Source of the DNA: Apiotrichum sp. Y4204
Taxonomy: Eukaryota; Basidiomycota; Tremellomycetes; Trichosporonales; Trichosporonaceae
Assembly: GCA_025531455.1 (NCBI GenBank)
Contig: JAMYHL010000098.1
Location: 53,328 to 117,327, forward strand
Reading direction: 5' to 3'
DNA: 64,000 bases
Made by a program: the position numbers and the translations under genes. The notes under the pieces were generated by a model, which did no database searches, had not been told where the DNA came from, and saw only the letters and a program-made list of their open reading frames with translations. Below, in pieces: positions 55,536 to 64,000 of this stretch. Each line of letters opens with the position of its first letter. The first letter of the stretch is position 1.

Positions 55536-57348
55536 TCAGACTTCGCCGCCAATCCATGCGAATGTCAAGAATCCCAGTCCCCATGGTGCCACGGCGGCGA
55601 CGCGCCATCCTGCACGTGTGAGAAAGCGCATTACCCTGCTTCCCTTGTGCTCTTCGTGGTGTAGCGTGGAACGGAAGAAGAACTTCAGCCCGTGCAGACG
55701 GTACGCATGCTTTATTGGGTGGCGGTAGCGTCCTGGGATCTCCGCGCCGGGGACCAGCCGTCCGCGTTCCGAGGCAGCCAAAGCGCAGACGCGCGAGCAT
55801 TGGCGGAATGGACGACCTGTGAACTCTGCGGCCGAGGCCGCAATGATACCACCCGCGACAATCGTTCCCGCCTGTGCGAGCCGGGCGCGCGTGGGAGTCT
55901 CAGACGGTCTTGCAGCCATGGCTGCCGCCGTGGTCACTGTCGGGTTTCCGTTCTTGGTGACGACAGCTTTCACCCTCAGTCCCACACGGCGCGTGAGATC
56001 AAAGGTGGCAAAGAATGTGGCGTACGACACGGCATCACGCATGATAGCCCAACGCCAACCACTCCACCATGATCGCGACTTGTTCCAGGATGAGCTTGCC
56101 ATCAGGTTGCGTAGAGCCTCGAGGGGAGACGCTGGGGGAGGGCCGAGGATAGTCGCCGACTTTGGAGGCGGGAGATGGAGGAAACGCGCAACGGCAGCTG
56201 TCGTTGAAGTGGCGGACTGTTGGAGGAACCTGCCAGTCAGCATTAGGTTTTGTGTTGACGCTGCCATGCTCAGTCCCCTACTGATCCCCGTCTTTCATGC
56301 CATGCCATGGAGCCGTGTTAACCGCACTTACCTCACGATGTTTTCGATAGGCGTAAATGCCATCCCCTGGATGATACCTGCCCCTGCGCCAGCAATAGCA
56401 GCGAGCAGCGTTGGGTGGGCAGGAACAGTTCTGGGCCCGCGGATGATGGTCTCCAAAGTTATGGCCTCCTCAGTGGCTGGCTGATCTCCGGGAAGTGCCT
56501 CCCCATAGTCGCCATCGAGCGCGCCAAGGAGGTCACGCTGGATCAGGTCATCGATAAAGTCGTCAAGCGTGAGGTCCGTCTTAACCTTGGTTTCTGCCAC
56601 GACAGTGTCGTCCACCTGGACGACACGGCGCTGGAAGTAAGGCAGCCGAGCCAGATACAGTGAGAGCAGCGAGTGTGATGAGAAGAGAAGAAATCCTAGC
56701 GTCGTGTTTACAATCAATGGCGGGAGAAGCGTGATGGCCAAGACAACAGGCTGGCGTCAGATGTCAACATACACACGTGTGACCCACCCCGCCCTTGAGC
56801 TTGATGAGGCTGCGTACGAATCCTGGTGATAAGTTCTGATCTGCGCTCTCCGCCAGTTGGCGCAAGCCCGCCCAAGTGTCCACTACCGCGGAGTTAGTAC
56901 AGTCCTCTTGAGAGAAAAGCTGAAGCGACCATCCGCAGAATGCACGCGTGCTCACGTCTGTTTGGGCGGAACAGCTTCGACGGGCGTCGGAACATAAAAC
57001 CTGGGGGTGAGCACAGGGCCGAAATGGCTGGCGTGGCGGCGGCGACGCGAAGCGCGACGCACCCATAAAGAGTAGAATGGAACGTGTGAACGCTGCACCG
57101 GCGCTCGTGCTCGTGCTGGCTTGCGGGAGTTCGGCGGTCGACGTCGGCTCGTGGAGGTGTTTGGGCGGGCGTCCATAGGAGTGAAGGTGCTGCAGTTGTC
57201 GGCGGAGATCGTCCGGGATCGTTCCTGAGGCGTATGCCGTGTTGCTCACGCACAGAGCCGGAGCGAGGATGACGGCCGGCGCCGCTGCTGGTGCAGGTGG
57301 GCCCGGTGGGCGTGGTGTGTCCCCCGCCGGTTGCCGAGAGGCTGTCAT
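55536..57348 (-). CDS. Mitochondrial carrier-like membrane protein
   Basis: Likely mitochondrial inner-membrane protein related to the SLC25 carriers, though divergent; substrate unknown. Exons 57348-57063, 57000-56956, 56882-56788, 56750-56332 and 56229-55536, 513 codons (512 aa), all phases agreeing. Exon 2 codes only FMFRRPSKLFRPNR, which links the Ala/Pro-rich N-terminus to LDTWAGLRQLAES. Transmembrane candidates: VVLAITLLPPLIVNTTLGFLL, LLAAIAGAGAGIIQGMAFTP, AIMRDAVSYATFFATFDLTRR and APWGLGFLTFAWIGGEV. The carrier signature PxE/D-x-x-(K/R) is recognisable as TPIENIVR and again loosely near SGWRWAIMRD. An acidic loop (LTLDDFIDDLIQRD) lies in the middle. The third repeat is poorly preserved, so transport activity is not assured. 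Divergent from LCP5, with 1.7 kb between starts. Confidence 0.78.
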
Positions 57349-59086
57349 GGCATTGTGGTCGTGGAGTGGTTAGCAGAGTGAATGCAAGAGGCAACGAAGA
57401 AGACCGTCTCGACTTCGCAAGCCAGGGCTTGGCGGTACGACGATACTGAATCACCTGCTGGCTGCTGGCTGGTGCCTCGAGCTCGCGGCCCTGGCACCCA
57501 TACGCGCCGGAGATATCCTCCGAAAAAAAAAAAACGTGACCTGGAAGTTCATGTGCCGGAGCCCCACACACAGATATGAGTGCTGTCGGATCAGATGCAC
57601 GGACAAGTCGCCAGATCGCCAGATGCTCTGTGGCACTGTTCTGGTGACTGACCCTCTGCAAGGCACTTTCACCTCGTTAGACGTCACCCTGCGAGTAGCA
57701 ACCCGACATCGTCAAACTCGATGCCGTATCACTTGTCCAAGAAAATGGCATGTCAGTCCTTCTGGCCGGCTCCTCCGGCATGAAGGGGGTGAACAGAGCT
57801 CCGCTCGTCAATGGGCTTCGAATTGTGTGTGGCACCTGGATTGGATGTGGGATACTTCTTGTCCTTCGGTGACCCAACGCCATTCAGTCCGGAAGCAGCA
57901 CAGTGACAACATTACTACTGCAGACCTTTTGTCTATCGCCTGTATGGGCCCTGGCTAGAGCTTGCCTATATTTTTTATATTCTATTTTTCTTTCTTTTTC
58001 TTTTCCGCATTTCTGACGAGCGGCCGGACAGACTATATAGCCTCACCGGCTCGCTGCTCCAACAACCTCTATGAGCATCTTCGTCATGACGTACTTCAAG
58101 ATGTAATCAAGTGGCATGCAACGGGTCGCACGGGGGGAGGGGGAGGGAAATACTCGCAGAGGCATGTTGGTTCAAAAAGGTACTCCGATCCTTGGAACAG
58201 CCAAACGTGACCAGATGCATTATGCCGCATCCCCCGAATGCCACAACGAAGAGCAGCAAGCGTTGATATCCAAGAAGAGTCTTCGGGTCAGCTGGGCAAG
58301 AAAATACTGCTCTGTCTCTTTTCATGCATCCACCCGGCACATTTGCTGGGTTTGCTGTCGGCCACAAGATCATTCTGGACCTGTAAAAAATGCGGGAAAA
58401 ATCGAAGAAAAACGGTGAAGATGCAGCCCAGCATGTAAGGAACCCCCAACCCCCCGGACAATGCAAATAGTTTAGTAGAGCAACGATACAAAGCCTAAAT
58501 AGCGGTCTCCGGTGCTCCGAGGATCACCAAGGCTGAGCAGCTTGCAGGTGGCGGGGTTCTTTGGACGATGGTGCCAGGAATATGACCCCCAGGCTCCAAG
58601 AACATGGGCGGTCTTCGCCGCCATCTCCAGTAGTTTTTGTCAGAGCCCTGGTTTGGCTCATGTGGTCAAAAGCGGAGGCAAAAAACACGTTCCTGATCAT
58701 CGACCCGTCTACATGGGTGCGAGCAGGCCCAAAATCTTCGCTGCCCGCTGAAAAAGTGGACAGAGCCAGAACAGTCGTTCATCCACAGCATCGACCTTCT
58801 ATCCTTCCATCAACCCCATCCACAAACTTGTCCCGTTTGCGCTGCGCGCCGGGAGTCATTCATCGTGAGTGCCGCGCTCTTACCACGTCTACTCGTCTTT
58901 CTCGTTTTCTGCGCCGCCATGCGACCCCGATGATGCTACCGCACTGGGCACTGAGTAAATCCTAGATTACAACGCCATATCCACTTTAGGAGGGTGGAGC
59001 GAGCCTAGAAAACTCGTGACTGAGGGGCACAGCATGGCGAGCATTTCTGAATTGAGCTCACTGGGATCTGGCTGACATATCTGTAG
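57349..59086. other. Divergent intergenic region
   Basis: 1.7 kb between the divergent starts of the carrier-like gene and LCP5. It has a T-rich patch at about 57968-58010 and a 12-A run at 57524-57535. No exon I can support; it should hold both promoters. Confidence 0.55.
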
Positions 59087-60319
59087 ATGAGCGACGACGA
59101 GTCTGTTTCGGTGCCGAGCAGCGCCGACATCCTCGGGCTGCTCGACACTCTGCAAACGGCTGTTGAGGCCACGTCCTCAGCCGCTGCCCCCCTACTAAAG
59201 AAGGCGAAGGCCGACGACCCATTCCTCGATTTTGCGTCGGGTTTGTCGCTGCTCCTCGTGCGCCCGAATCTCCTTCTCGCGTCTCTACACCACCTCGTAG
59301 TCCTCGCTGGCCTGCGCTTATCGTCTCTGTCCAGCCACACGCCCGACGCGTCCTCGTCCGCTGCTCTCGCTCACCCCTTTGCCGGCGGCCGGGAGGAGAA
59401 CCGCCCAGAGCTTTCCTCGGCGAACGAATGGGAGGACGAGCTTGCGGGTGAGCTCGAGCTCTGCCACGAGGTTATGGACAAGGTCCGCGGCCTTGAGAGC
59501 AAACTCGAGTACCAGATCAAGAAGCTTGTCGGCCTTGCCGAGGCGGCTGCCAAACCGAAAGCCGCAATCGAGGATGTCGAGGAGGGTAAGTCTCTGCATG
59601 CATGTGCCTGGATATCCAAACTGACTTTAGACCCCCTGTCGTTCCGTCCCAACGCCAGTGCCATGGTTGCTGCTGCGCGTGCCGCTGCCCCCAGCAAGTC
59701 CAAGGAGAACCGCGAGGACGACGAAGAGTCTGGTGGCGTTTACCGCCCGCCACGTGTCGCCGCCATGCCTTACAACGAACCGACGAAGGGCTCGTCCCGC
59801 AAGGAACGCCGTGCCCCTGCCTTGCTTTCCGAATTCGCCGTCGGGTTGGATGGCGCGCCCGCTGTGCAGACGACCTCGGGTCTCTCGACGCGCCCCGTGC
59901 TCACGGGTGCACACACGAACAGCACCTCGGCGAAGCGTGCCGCCGAGCTGAAGCGTATTGCCGAGTTCGAGGAGGAGAACATGACGCGTCTCGTGACGAC
60001 CAAGCGTGAGATGAAGCGGCGGCGCGAGGATGAAGAGGCACTGGCCCTCGGGTTCGGTGTTGGTGGCTCGGGACGCGGCCGGGGACGCAGGCAGAATGGT
60101 CTCGAAGCCGAACTCGAAGGTGTCCTGGGCGAACGCGGGTCCAAGGGCCTTTGGGACGGCGTCAACACCAAGCTTGCAAAGCGCGAGAACATCGCGTCGC
60201 GCGGCAAACGAGCCAGCGACGGCGCCGGAGAGCGCGTTTCCGGTCCCAAGAAGGCTCGGTTCGAGAAGGACATCCAGCGGAAGCGGAGGGCCATCGGATT
60301 GCCAACCAAGAGCAAGTAG
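59087..60319 (+). CDS. LCP5: Lcp5 / neuroguidin, U3 snoRNP processome factor
   Basis: Nucleolar Sas10/Utp3/C1D-family protein of the small-subunit processome, needed for 18S rRNA maturation with the U3 snoRNP. Exons 59087-59585 and 59631-60319, 396 codons (395 aa); the 45-nt intron (GTAAGT, branch CTGAC, TTTAG) restores EEDPLSFRPN. The N-terminal third is the helical Sas10/C1D domain (GLSLLLVRPNLLLASLHHLVV; KVRGLESKLEYQIKKL). Family landmarks follow in order: DPLSFRPN at about 167-174, GVYRPPRVAAMPYNE at about 203-217, FEEENMTRLVTTKREMKRR and a basic C-terminal tail (GPKKARFEKDIQRKRR) suited to RNA binding and nucleolar targeting. Length is similar to yeast Lcp5 (357 aa). Its stop faces that of JIP5, 233 bp away. 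Confidence 0.93.
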   Translation: MSDDESVSVPSSADILGLLDTLQTAVEATSSAAAPLLKKAKADDPFLDFASGLSLLLVRPNLLLASLHHLVVLAGLRLSSLSSHTPDASSSAALAHPFAGGREENRPELSSANEWEDELAGELELCHEVMDKVRGLESKLEYQIKKLVGLAEAAAKPKAAIEDVEEGKSLHACAWISKLTLDPLSFRPNASAMVAAARAAAPSKSKENREDDEESGGVYRPPRVAAMPYNEPTKGSSRKERRAPALLSEFAVGLDGAPAVQTTSGLSTRPVLTGAHTNSTSAKRAAELKRIAEFEEENMTRLVTTKREMKRRREDEEALALGFGVGGSGRGRGRRQNGLEAELEGVLGERGSKGLWDGVNTKLAKRENIASRGKRASDGAGERVSGPKKARFEKDIQRKRRAIGLPTKSK

Positions 60320-60552
60320 AGCCTGTTGCTGCACGCGTCGTAGATACTATTGTTGTAGTGTATGTCATTATAATCACATACCTTTGCGTACTCGCTCCGG
60401 CACTCTGCAGCAGTCCTACAGAATTCCCATCCAACAGTGCACAAAATCGGTCAAAATAAAGCTAAAATATGAATTAAATTCAGTTTAGTCATACAGAAAT
60501 AACATCAATCATTAAAAAGGCCCAAATCCGAACCGTGAAGTCTAATAGCAGT

Positions 60553-62575
60553 CTAGAGGTCGTCAAAGAAGCCGGCGTCCTCGTCGGGTTTGCGCTTGCT
60601 CTTGTCCTTCGACGACTTGATCTTAGGTCCCCTGTCCTTCTTCTTCTTTGGCCGGTCCATTTCGACGTCCGAGTCGGAGCCCCAGTCTTCGGTCGCCGTG
60701 GGTGCTTCGGCCATCTCCGCATCCCCATCGTCCTCATCTTCCTCATCCACCGCATCCTCCTCATCCGCGTCCTTCCCTCCCTCAGCAACATCCTCCTCAT
60801 CATCGTCACTGTCCATCTCCTCGTCCTCCTCTCCGTCGTCCTCCAGCAGGCCCTCGACGTCGGTAAGCTTCACGCACAAATCGTGCGACACCGAGCCAAG
60901 CCACTTGCCTGTCGGGTCCAGGGCAAGGCGCTCAATAGGGTACTCCTCGTGCTCGGCAATCACGCCAACTAGGCGTCAGTTCCAAACCTTTCATGCACAC
61001 TCACGGAAGCGGTTGGGAAGAATGTTGATAACGCGGACCATGCCGTCCTCCGACCCTGTTGCGACGACATCCTCGGTGAGGGGGACCAGGGCGTCGACGC
61101 TGGCCGGGTGTCCAATGAAGCGATCAACGCAGTCGCCCAGACCCTTTTTGCGGTTCCAGATGCTCAGCACACCGAGACCTGTACCGACAACGCATTTTGT
61201 GCCATTCTTAACCGGAACGATCGACAGCAGCTCGTCCTCTTGGTCCGCAGAAGTTGATAACGGCTCGGTCTTGTTCGACCGCACATCGATTACGGACAGG
61301 TGTCCATCGCCCGATGTCGTAATCAGTTGTTTCTTGTCCTCAAAATAGAGAAAGTCGGAGATGTAGTCCCAGTGTTGCGTGTAGGTGCGGATAGAATCGC
61401 CTTTCGTACGGGGGTCCCAGAACTACGTGTCAGATATATTCGCTTAGTTGTGGTGGTTGTCACAGGAAACTGGAGTTGAGACAAGTAATACTGGACATTG
61501 AAAGCTCCCCAAGCTCCTCGTCCTTCCAAATAGGCCTGCCGACGGTTGCAAGGACGATGGTCCATGCGCGAAGGTGCGATTTTAACAGCCTTTCGTGGCT
61601 TTGTCCTTAGATCGCAGGCCCCGCTCAGTCGTTCCCTTTCGAGCTCCCAATCCGGCCCTACACACGCGTCTCCCGATCAAACTTACCTTGATGACACCCT
61701 CATCATCACCCGTTGCCACAAGCTGCTCATTTACACACGAGACACGGTTGACAGGTGCGCTGCGGGCAATGTCAGTAAACAGGTTTCATGTTGAGGCGCG
61801 TGTTGCTGTGTCCACCTTGCGGCCGACGACCCAGCATTCAGTAAACGACAAGGCAAAGAACCTCTCGCCGACAAAAGCAAGACTCACTCGTGTCCCTTCT
61901 CATGTTCGCGGAGTACGGTGCCGGTCGCCGCGTCGATTCGGCTATGAGGCGTCAGTAAAGAGTTCTGCAGACGAGAACCTGAGTTAGGAGATGGTGTGGA
62001 GCCGGTGAGGTGAGCCTGGACCATAATACAACAGATGAATTCCAGCTAAGCGAGGAGATCTGAACAGTCAAGAGCGCGTGGAATCAAGAGGTGGGTAGGT
62101 GATCCCGCAGATCGGGCCCTCACACGTATGCCGAGGGTAACAGAGTCCACGTCGAGGGCGACGCATGATCACGTTACAACACTCCTCCCCCGTCATGTCC
62201 AGCCTCTCGTCCGCCATATCTTCGTTGTCCATTATTGATCCCGATTCTGAACCCCACATATATTAGCGCCGACACGTCCGTTCTCTAGACCACTCAAACC
62301 CACACATTCCGCTCTTACTCAGACTCGTGTTCAGCAACTCACCAGATGATACCACTCTTTCCGCCCATCCACAACCCTTTCCCATCACCCTCAACAGCCA
62401 GTGCGCGTGCCGTGCGCTTCGTCGGCCGGACACTCCATGCTTTAGTGGGTTCCCCGGTTTGCGGGTCAAAGCGCCAGCTCTTGACCTCGCCGGTCAGGAG
62501 AGACGCGTACACCAGCGGCTCGGAAGGGTGGAACGCGAGGTCAAACGGCTGGTTGCGGAGCTTGATATCCGGCAT
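60553..62575 (-). CDS. JIP5: Jip5 / WDR55 WD40 protein
   Basis: WD-repeat protein required for 60S ribosomal subunit formation (fungal Jip5, animal WDR55). Exons 62575-62343, 61941-61888, 61759-61687, 61422-61005 and 60968-60553, 398 codons (397 aa), every phase consistent. Starts MPDIKLRNQPFDLAFHPSEP, the characteristic N-terminus. Blades are visible as LVYASLLTGEVKSWRFD, RVSCVNEQLVATGDDEGVIK then FWDPR, KQLITTSGDGHLSVIDVR, DVVATGSEDGMVRVINILP and LGSVSHDLCVKLTDV. The C-terminal tail (after about 315) is a very acidic Asp/Glu stretch followed by a Lys-rich motif (DRPKKKKDRGPK), also typical of the family. Intron 1 is 401 nt, the longest; no coding sequence is missing across it because the second-exon join reads smoothly into IDAATG. 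Nucleolar. Confidence 0.93.
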
Positions 62576-63690
62576 AGTTGAGAGCTAGGTGCCGAAAGAG
62601 CTATGGAGAAAGTTGAGATGAACGTTCGGACGCCACCACTAGAGCATAGTCGGATGGCATACTGGCAACATTCTGGAGGAGGGATGGAAAATCGCTGGTG
62701 GAGGTTGCACGTGATCTAACGGAGAGAAGTCCCTTCTCCGCCCGTGGCTCGGCGGATCTGGATCTCGCGGCTCACATGCGCAGTGCGTGGGATTCTCGTT
62801 GTGAGGGAAGTGGGATTCCCCAAAATCACGTGAGTGAATCACGTGAGTGAAGGTAATATCTAATATCCTAATATCCATTTCTCCCATGGACTTTTGACTC
62901 CGCCACATTTTGCTTCCCGCTCTGATTTCCCCTTTCCGGTTTTCGGCTGGGTCCGAAACCCACATCAAACAATCGAGCGCCAGATTGGCAAGAAAACCAG
63001 ATCACAATCGGATCACTGCATCTTGCCACATCACGTGACTTGGATCATTCTCTATAATTCCGCCTGACGATAAATCCCCGGTCACCTGACGCGAGTGATC
63101 GGAACACACGGTGTTTGAGTCATGTGGCACTTGCCGGGATAGCCATGATCTGGGATTGCTTCCAACAGAGTCCCAAGCACAGGTAAGTGTGCCGAAGATC
63201 AGGAAGTATGTGCAGAAAGAAAGAGATGATGAAGAGAAAAGGGTAACGGGTGCGATGAGGGAGGGGATCAGGATGATCCCGACGATCATATGCATGGAGT
63301 CTGGCAATCCTCGGGCCTGAGGATCCTGGAAGATCCTGGGAAGACGCCTTGGAAGACCAGAGTGACGAGTGGCAACAGCGTTAAAATCTAGTTCAGAACC
63401 GTCCCAGGGAGAGCCAGAGGCCGTGTGCAGAGTGGCGAGGAATCTCCTCTCGGCGACATGGTCCAAACTCGGCCAGGGAAGGCAATTGCTGCGGGAGGAG
63501 GGCACGGACTGGCTGTTTTGTCGGCCCTCTGCGACTCAGCGGAACAGTCCTATTACCTTGGATCTTGTACCTAAAAGGGCGCATTAGACTGCCGCGCGAC
63601 GTGTCTCTTTTTCGCTCCCCCTTTTCTCTCATATTACACATTGCACACTGCACTCCGGTTCTCACCGGCAACCTGCCCAGGCAATAAACG

Positions 63691-63714
63691 TTTTTTTTTT
63701 TTTTTTTTTTTTTT
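63691..63714. repeat. 24-bp poly-T run
   Basis: Twenty-four consecutive T on the plus strand, in a C/T-rich region near the end of the window. Confidence 0.9.
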
Positions 63715-63968
63715 CTCTTCCGACCCACGGGCTGCCTGTGCTACCGTGCGGCGTTGTCTCTTTTTGCACTGGCACATGCCTCCCTGACCACCGATCCAGC
63801 CCTCGGCCCACCCATTTGCCTCTCCCTTTCTACTAGCGGATTGGCACGCCGCCCCAACGCCCGCGCGCCCCGCTTCCGGAATCCCTCCCCCTCCCCTCCA
63901 CAAGCTTACGTCCAAGCCAACAAGGACCGCCCCCGCTCAACCTACTGGCCAGACTCTTGTCCCAAGCG

Positions 63969-63983
63969 CCCCCCCCCCCCCCC
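63969..63983. repeat. 15-bp poly-C run
   Basis: Fifteen consecutive C close to the right end of the window. Confidence 0.9.
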
Positions 63984-64000
63984 AACCAGAAAATCCTTCA

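Larger units (their letters stand above)
62576..64000. other. Intergenic to the end of the window
   Basis: Upstream of JIP5, 1.4 kb with no supportable gene. Several TCACGTGA-type palindromes occur (for example around 62826-62845 and 63032-63038). A 24-T run lies at 63691-63714 and a 15-C run at 63969-63983. From about 63600 onward the plus strand is C/T-rich, which would suit the promoter of a plus-strand gene beyond the window. Confidence 0.5.

Noticed and set aside
56952..57176. Alternative frame at the carrier gene 5' end (RFYVPTPVEAVPPKQT)
   Set aside because: Reads plausibly but its phase cannot join the following exon at any acceptor; the FMFRRPSKLFRPNR frame fits both sides.
60590..61348. 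252-codon Ser-rich open frame on the plus strand
   Set aside because: Antisense to the JIP5 acidic tail; the Ser run is the complement of the Asp/Glu codons.
1..64000. CRISPR arrays, rRNA or bacterial-type operons
   Set aside because: No regularly spaced identical repeats and no rRNA-like sequence seen; gene structure is eukaryotic throughout.

Overview
The window looks like nuclear DNA of a basidiomycetous yeast. Genes are split by many tiny GT-AG introns (several only 33-38 nt) with CTRAC/CTAAT-type branch sites, coding sequence is GC-rich, and the recognisable proteins are fungal (Mid1, Rpa12, Lcp5, Jip5, a secreted agmatinase). Tremellomycetes, possibly Trichosporonales, is my inference from gene style only. 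Exon structures below were derived by hand from splice sites and reading-frame continuity; where exon lengths sum to a whole number of codons this is stated.

Layout. 0-10.5 kb is a compact block: MID1 (+), a GNAT acetyltransferase (-), a four-helix membrane protein (+) and a PH-domain protein (-). 10.5-14.8 kb is gene-free. 14.9-20.4 kb is one large minus-strand gene (about 1,690 aa) with a coiled coil and a huge Ser/Ala/Pro region containing a 12-residue tandem repeat. 21.7-27.8 kb carries three minus-strand genes: a secreted agmatinase (7 exons), RPA12 of RNA polymerase I (4 exons) and an Ala/Glu/Pro-rich protein (6 exons, two candidate first exons). 27.8-39.3 kb is gene-poor and holds an apparently intact Mutator-like (MULE) DNA transposon with 64-bp terminal inverted repeats and a 9-bp target-site duplication. 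39.3-49.3 kb has a D-2-hydroxyacid dehydrogenase (-), a Zn2Cys6 transcription factor (+) and a Ser/Pro-rich protein of unknown function (-). 49.3-55.5 kb is again gene-free. 55.5-62.6 kb has a mitochondrial carrier-like protein (-), LCP5 (+) and JIP5/WDR55 (-), the last two convergent.

Functional themes. RPA12, LCP5 and JIP5 all act in ribosome production (rRNA transcription, U3 processome, 60S maturation), although they are not in one transcription unit. MID1 is the regulatory subunit of the plasma-membrane calcium channel. Agmatinase and the hydroxyacid dehydrogenase are metabolic. No tRNA, rRNA, CRISPR array or biosynthetic gene cluster was recognised. The best candidates for something new are the complete MULE, the 12-mer repeat protein, the two-start Ala/Glu/Pro-rich gene, and possible frame breaks in the transcription factor.
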